This document shows, in pieces, positions 20,903 to 22,730 of a DNA stretch of 22,730 bases. Every line of letters starts with the position of its first letter. Position 1 is the first letter of the stretch. The stretch comes from Lachnospiraceae bacterium (GTDB taxonomy: Bacteria > Bacillota > Clostridia > Lachnospirales > Lachnospiraceae), in NCBI GenBank assembly GCA_003542935.1, contig DPJQ01000055.1:1-22730 (forward strand). The letters run 5' to 3'. A model generated the notes under the pieces. That model was not told the DNA's origin, ran no database searches, and saw only the letters and a list, made by a program, of their open reading frames with translations. The position numbers were made by a program, and so were the translations under genes.

Positions 20903-21889
20903 ATGCCTGAGATCATGACAGAAATTACCGCTGACCAAATAAAAAACCTGCAGATCGGCCACGCCGCCCTGGACGAGGCAAAAACCGGCGTCACCGTACT
21001 GTATTTCCCGGAGGGGGCAAAAGTGGGCTGTGACATCAGCGGCGGCGGGCCCGCATCCCGGGAGACCCCGTTGGCCATGCCTCTCACCGCGGACAACCCC
21101 GTCAACGCCATTGTGCTCTCCGGCGGCTCCGCCTACGGGTTGGCCGCCTCCGACGGTGTGATGCACTGCCTGGAGGCCCACGGCATCGGCTATGATACCG
21201 GCGCTGCCCTGGTTCCCCTGGTATGCCAGTCCTGCATCTACGACCTGGGCTACGGCAGCGCCACTGTACGTCCCGACGCCGCCCTGGGGGAGGCCGCCTG
21301 TGAACGGGCCCTCGCGGGCACTGACGGCCGCTCCGGCAATATCGGAGGAGGCATCGGCGCCACTGTGGGCAAGCTTTTCGGCATGGGCAGGGCCACGAAA
21401 GCGGGTCTCGGCTTTTACGCCATACAGGCAGGGCCGCTGCAGATGGCCGCCCTGGTCATCGTAAATGCCCTGGGGGATATCTACGATCCCGCCACAGGCA
21501 AAAAAATAGCCGGACTGACAGACGAAAGCCGCACCGGCTTTGCCGACACCCGACTGGAATTTGCCAGATTAACGGCCATGCCAAACAGTTTCACCGGCAA
21601 CACCACCATCGGTGCCGTCGTCACCAACGCCGGTCTCTCTAAAGCCGAGATGGGAAAAGTGGCTTCCATGGCCCGCAGCGCCTACGGCCGCTGCATTAAT
21701 CCGGTGGGGACTCTGGCTGACGGCGACACCATCTATGCTGCCGGCGTGGGCAATATCCCCGCGGATATCAACCTGGTGGGCACCCTGGCCGCCGAAGTGA
21801 TGACTGCGGCCATCCAAAAAGCCGTGCTCTCCTCCCGGATTCCGGACAGCGAATATCTGCAATATATATCATCAGGAGCAGTAAATTGA
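20903..21889 (+). CDS. P1-family (DmpA/ThnT-type) Ntn hydrolase
   Basis: A 328-residue protein of the DmpA family: self-cleaving N-terminal-nucleophile hydrolases that include beta-peptidyl aminopeptidases and ThnT, the pantetheine hydrolase of thienamycin biosynthesis. Family marks are the GGPASRET segment, LSGGSAYGLAA, the GNIGGGIGATVGK loop and, decisively, the maturation site GNTTIGAVVTNA, where cleavage between Asn233 and Thr234 would expose Thr234 as nucleophile. The length equals the family's uncleaved precursor. There is no signal peptide, so it acts in the cytoplasm. AAAGGAG fixes the start at 20903; the frame is open further upstream without a site. It sits behind a PanT-like S component, and a terminator follows its stop. 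The substrate is unproved. Confidence 0.9.
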   Translation: MPEIMTEITADQIKNLQIGHAALDEAKTGVTVLYFPEGAKVGCDISGGGPASRETPLAMPLTADNPVNAIVLSGGSAYGLAASDGVMHCLEAHGIGYDTGAALVPLVCQSCIYDLGYGSATVRPDAALGEAACERALAGTDGRSGNIGGGIGATVGKLFGMGRATKAGLGFYAIQAGPLQMAALVIVNALGDIYDPATGKKIAGLTDESRTGFADTRLEFARLTAMPNSFTGNTTIGAVVTNAGLSKAEMGKVASMARSAYGRCINPVGTLADGDTIYAAGVGNIPADINLVGTLAAEVMTAAIQKAVLSSRIPDSEYLQYISSGAVN

Positions 21890-21922
21890 TAAAAAATGCC
21901 AAAAACCCGCGGCATACACCAG

Positions 21923-21954
21923 GGGAGCGCCCACACATAGCGGCGCTCCCTTTT
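21923..21954 (+). terminator. Terminator of the ECF-hydrolase unit
   Basis: A perfect 9-bp stem GGGAGCGCC (21923-21931) with GGCGCTCCC (21942-21950), 10-base loop, then TTTTATCGTT. It lies 33 bases after the hydrolase stop and closes the two-gene unit. The reverse orientation lacks a T run right after the stem. Confidence 0.88.
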
Positions 21955-21988
21955 ATCGTTACATTATACAGCTTCTTTTGCCGTTTCC

Positions 21989-22730
21989 TCATCCCCTGAA
22001 CCGATTCAGACAGGCATACAGTTCCTGGATCCTCGGCCGGGCCAGCCCGCAGGGCACATAGGAGCCGCTGACGGCCTCCCATCCTTTGTTATCCAGGGCT
22101 TTCATCATCTGCTCCACAGCCTGGCGGACGGTCTTTCGGCCGTCGATCACCTGCTCCAGACCGTAACGCAGCAGATAGGCCAGTGCATCGGTCTGTTCAT
22201 GGTCGGTGAGCTGTTCCAGATAGCGCACGTTAACAGTCTCCCTGTCCAGGGAGAAAGATTCCAGGCCGGAAGCTTTCACTTTCATATGCTCATGGCGGTT
22301 TTCCCGTCCCCGCTGCCTGGCATCCCGGCGCTCTGACCGGCGATAGGCCGGATAAACCCGTTTAAAATCGGGTACTGCAAAGCCGGGGGCCTGTACCCTG
22401 GGAGCCGTATGGGTCTTGCACAGTTCTTTCACCCGGGCCGTGATATCCACCGGGCGGTAACAGTCCATCATCAGCACCACATCGGCGATATGGAAAAAGG
22501 CCCCGGAACTTCCCGCCACCAGGATGGTGGAGATGCCCGCCTGCTTATAGAGATCCCCCGCCCGCTCCAGAAACGGAGTAATAGGCTCCTTCTCCCGCAG
22601 GATCACCTGCTGCATAAATTCATCCCGCACCATAAAATTCGTGGCGGAAGTATCCTCGTCGATCAGGAACAGGCCTGTCCCGGCCTCCATCCCCTCAATC
22701 ACGGCCGCCGCCTGGGAAGTGCTGCCGCTG
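21989..22730 (-). CDS. ABC-class ATPase (P-loop domain protein), 5' end outside the window
   Basis: The frame is open to the window edge and reads SGSTSQAAAVIEGMEAG then LFLIDEDTSATNFMVRD, so the gene starts beyond base 22730. SGSTSQA is an ABC-signature-like segment and LFLIDEDTSATNF the Walker B region of the predicted ATPases of the ABC class (ABC_ATPase family), which are soluble and not linked to a permease. Further along are ILVAGSSGAFFHIADVVLMMD and a basic linker (YRRSERRDARQRGRENRHE), then the conserved C-terminal domain ending in LNRFRG. The family occurs in many bacteria and fungi and its function is not established. About 247 C-terminal residues are visible; the Walker A motif would be upstream. 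Confidence 0.88.
   Translation of the reverse strand, partial: SGSTSQAAAVIEGMEAGTGLFLIDEDTSATNFMVRDEFMQQVILREKEPITPFLERAGDLYKQAGISTILVAGSSGAFFHIADVVLMMDCYRPVDITARVKELCKTHTAPRVQAPGFAVPDFKRVYPAYRRSERRDARQRGRENRHEHMKVKASGLESFSLDRETVNVRYLEQLTDHEQTDALAYLLRYGLEQVIDGRKTVRQAVEQMMKALDNKGWEAVSGSYVPCGLARPRIQELYACLNRFRG

Overview
The window looks like chromosome of an anaerobic Firmicute of the Clostridia, most likely Lachnospiraceae-type. The reasons are clostridial Shine-Dalgarno sites (AAAGGAG, GGAGG), extended -10 promoters (TGnTATAAT or TGnTATACT), moderate GC with AT-rich intergenic DNA, and families typical of that group: a SpoVB/MurJ-like flippase, an ECF transporter S component without its own energising module, a putative ABC permease of the CmpB type, an ABC-class ATPase and dispersed his genes. 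I see no rRNA, tRNA, CRISPR, transposase or phage gene. Taxonomy is inferred from gene style only.

Layout. 1-2.6 kb: the end of a coiled-coil protein gene (+) and its terminator, then a minus-strand pair ung -> flippase. 2.8-4.2 kb: hisH-hisF with a promoter upstream. 4.33-4.46 kb: a cluster of inverted repeats and a terminator. 4.5-8.1 kb: a sulfur/redox module, in which a CoA-disulfide-reductase-like flavoprotein with a C-terminal rhodanese domain and a siroheme/4Fe-4S reductase-like protein diverge from a LysR regulator. 8.1-13.1 kb, minus strand: a membrane Ser/Thr kinase lacking PASTA domains, a secreted metallo-beta-lactamase-fold lipoprotein, an OmpR-type response regulator and its histidine kinase, with no clear terminator inside the block. 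13.2-15.7 kb: a tandem L-rhamnose-mutarotase-fold protein, a small XRE regulator, an unknown small protein and a CmpB-type membrane protein, separated by repeat-rich intergenic DNA. 15.8-19.8 kb: glmM, a TPR lipoprotein gene and hflX, all minus. 19.8-21.95 kb: a long, potentially structured leader, then an ECF S component and a DmpA/ThnT-type P1 hydrolase. The window ends in a truncated ABC-class ATPase gene.

Two signals stand out. One is the unit at 19.87-21.95 kb, where a roughly 280-nt leader rich in inverted repeats precedes a vitamin-type S component and an Ntn hydrolase of the family that includes the pantetheine hydrolase ThnT; this could be a regulated pantetheine/pantothenate salvage unit. 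The other is a family of short palindromic elements with GTAACTGTTC / GAACAGTTAC ends, dispersed between genes across the window. The sulfur module, the kinase-lipoprotein-two-component block and the half-degenerate mutarotase duplication also deserve attention.

Most start codons were chosen by Shine-Dalgarno position. For ung, the reductase, glmM, the kinase, the mutarotase-like gene, the P1 hydrolase and the 109-aa unknown, this moves the start downstream of the longest possible ORF.
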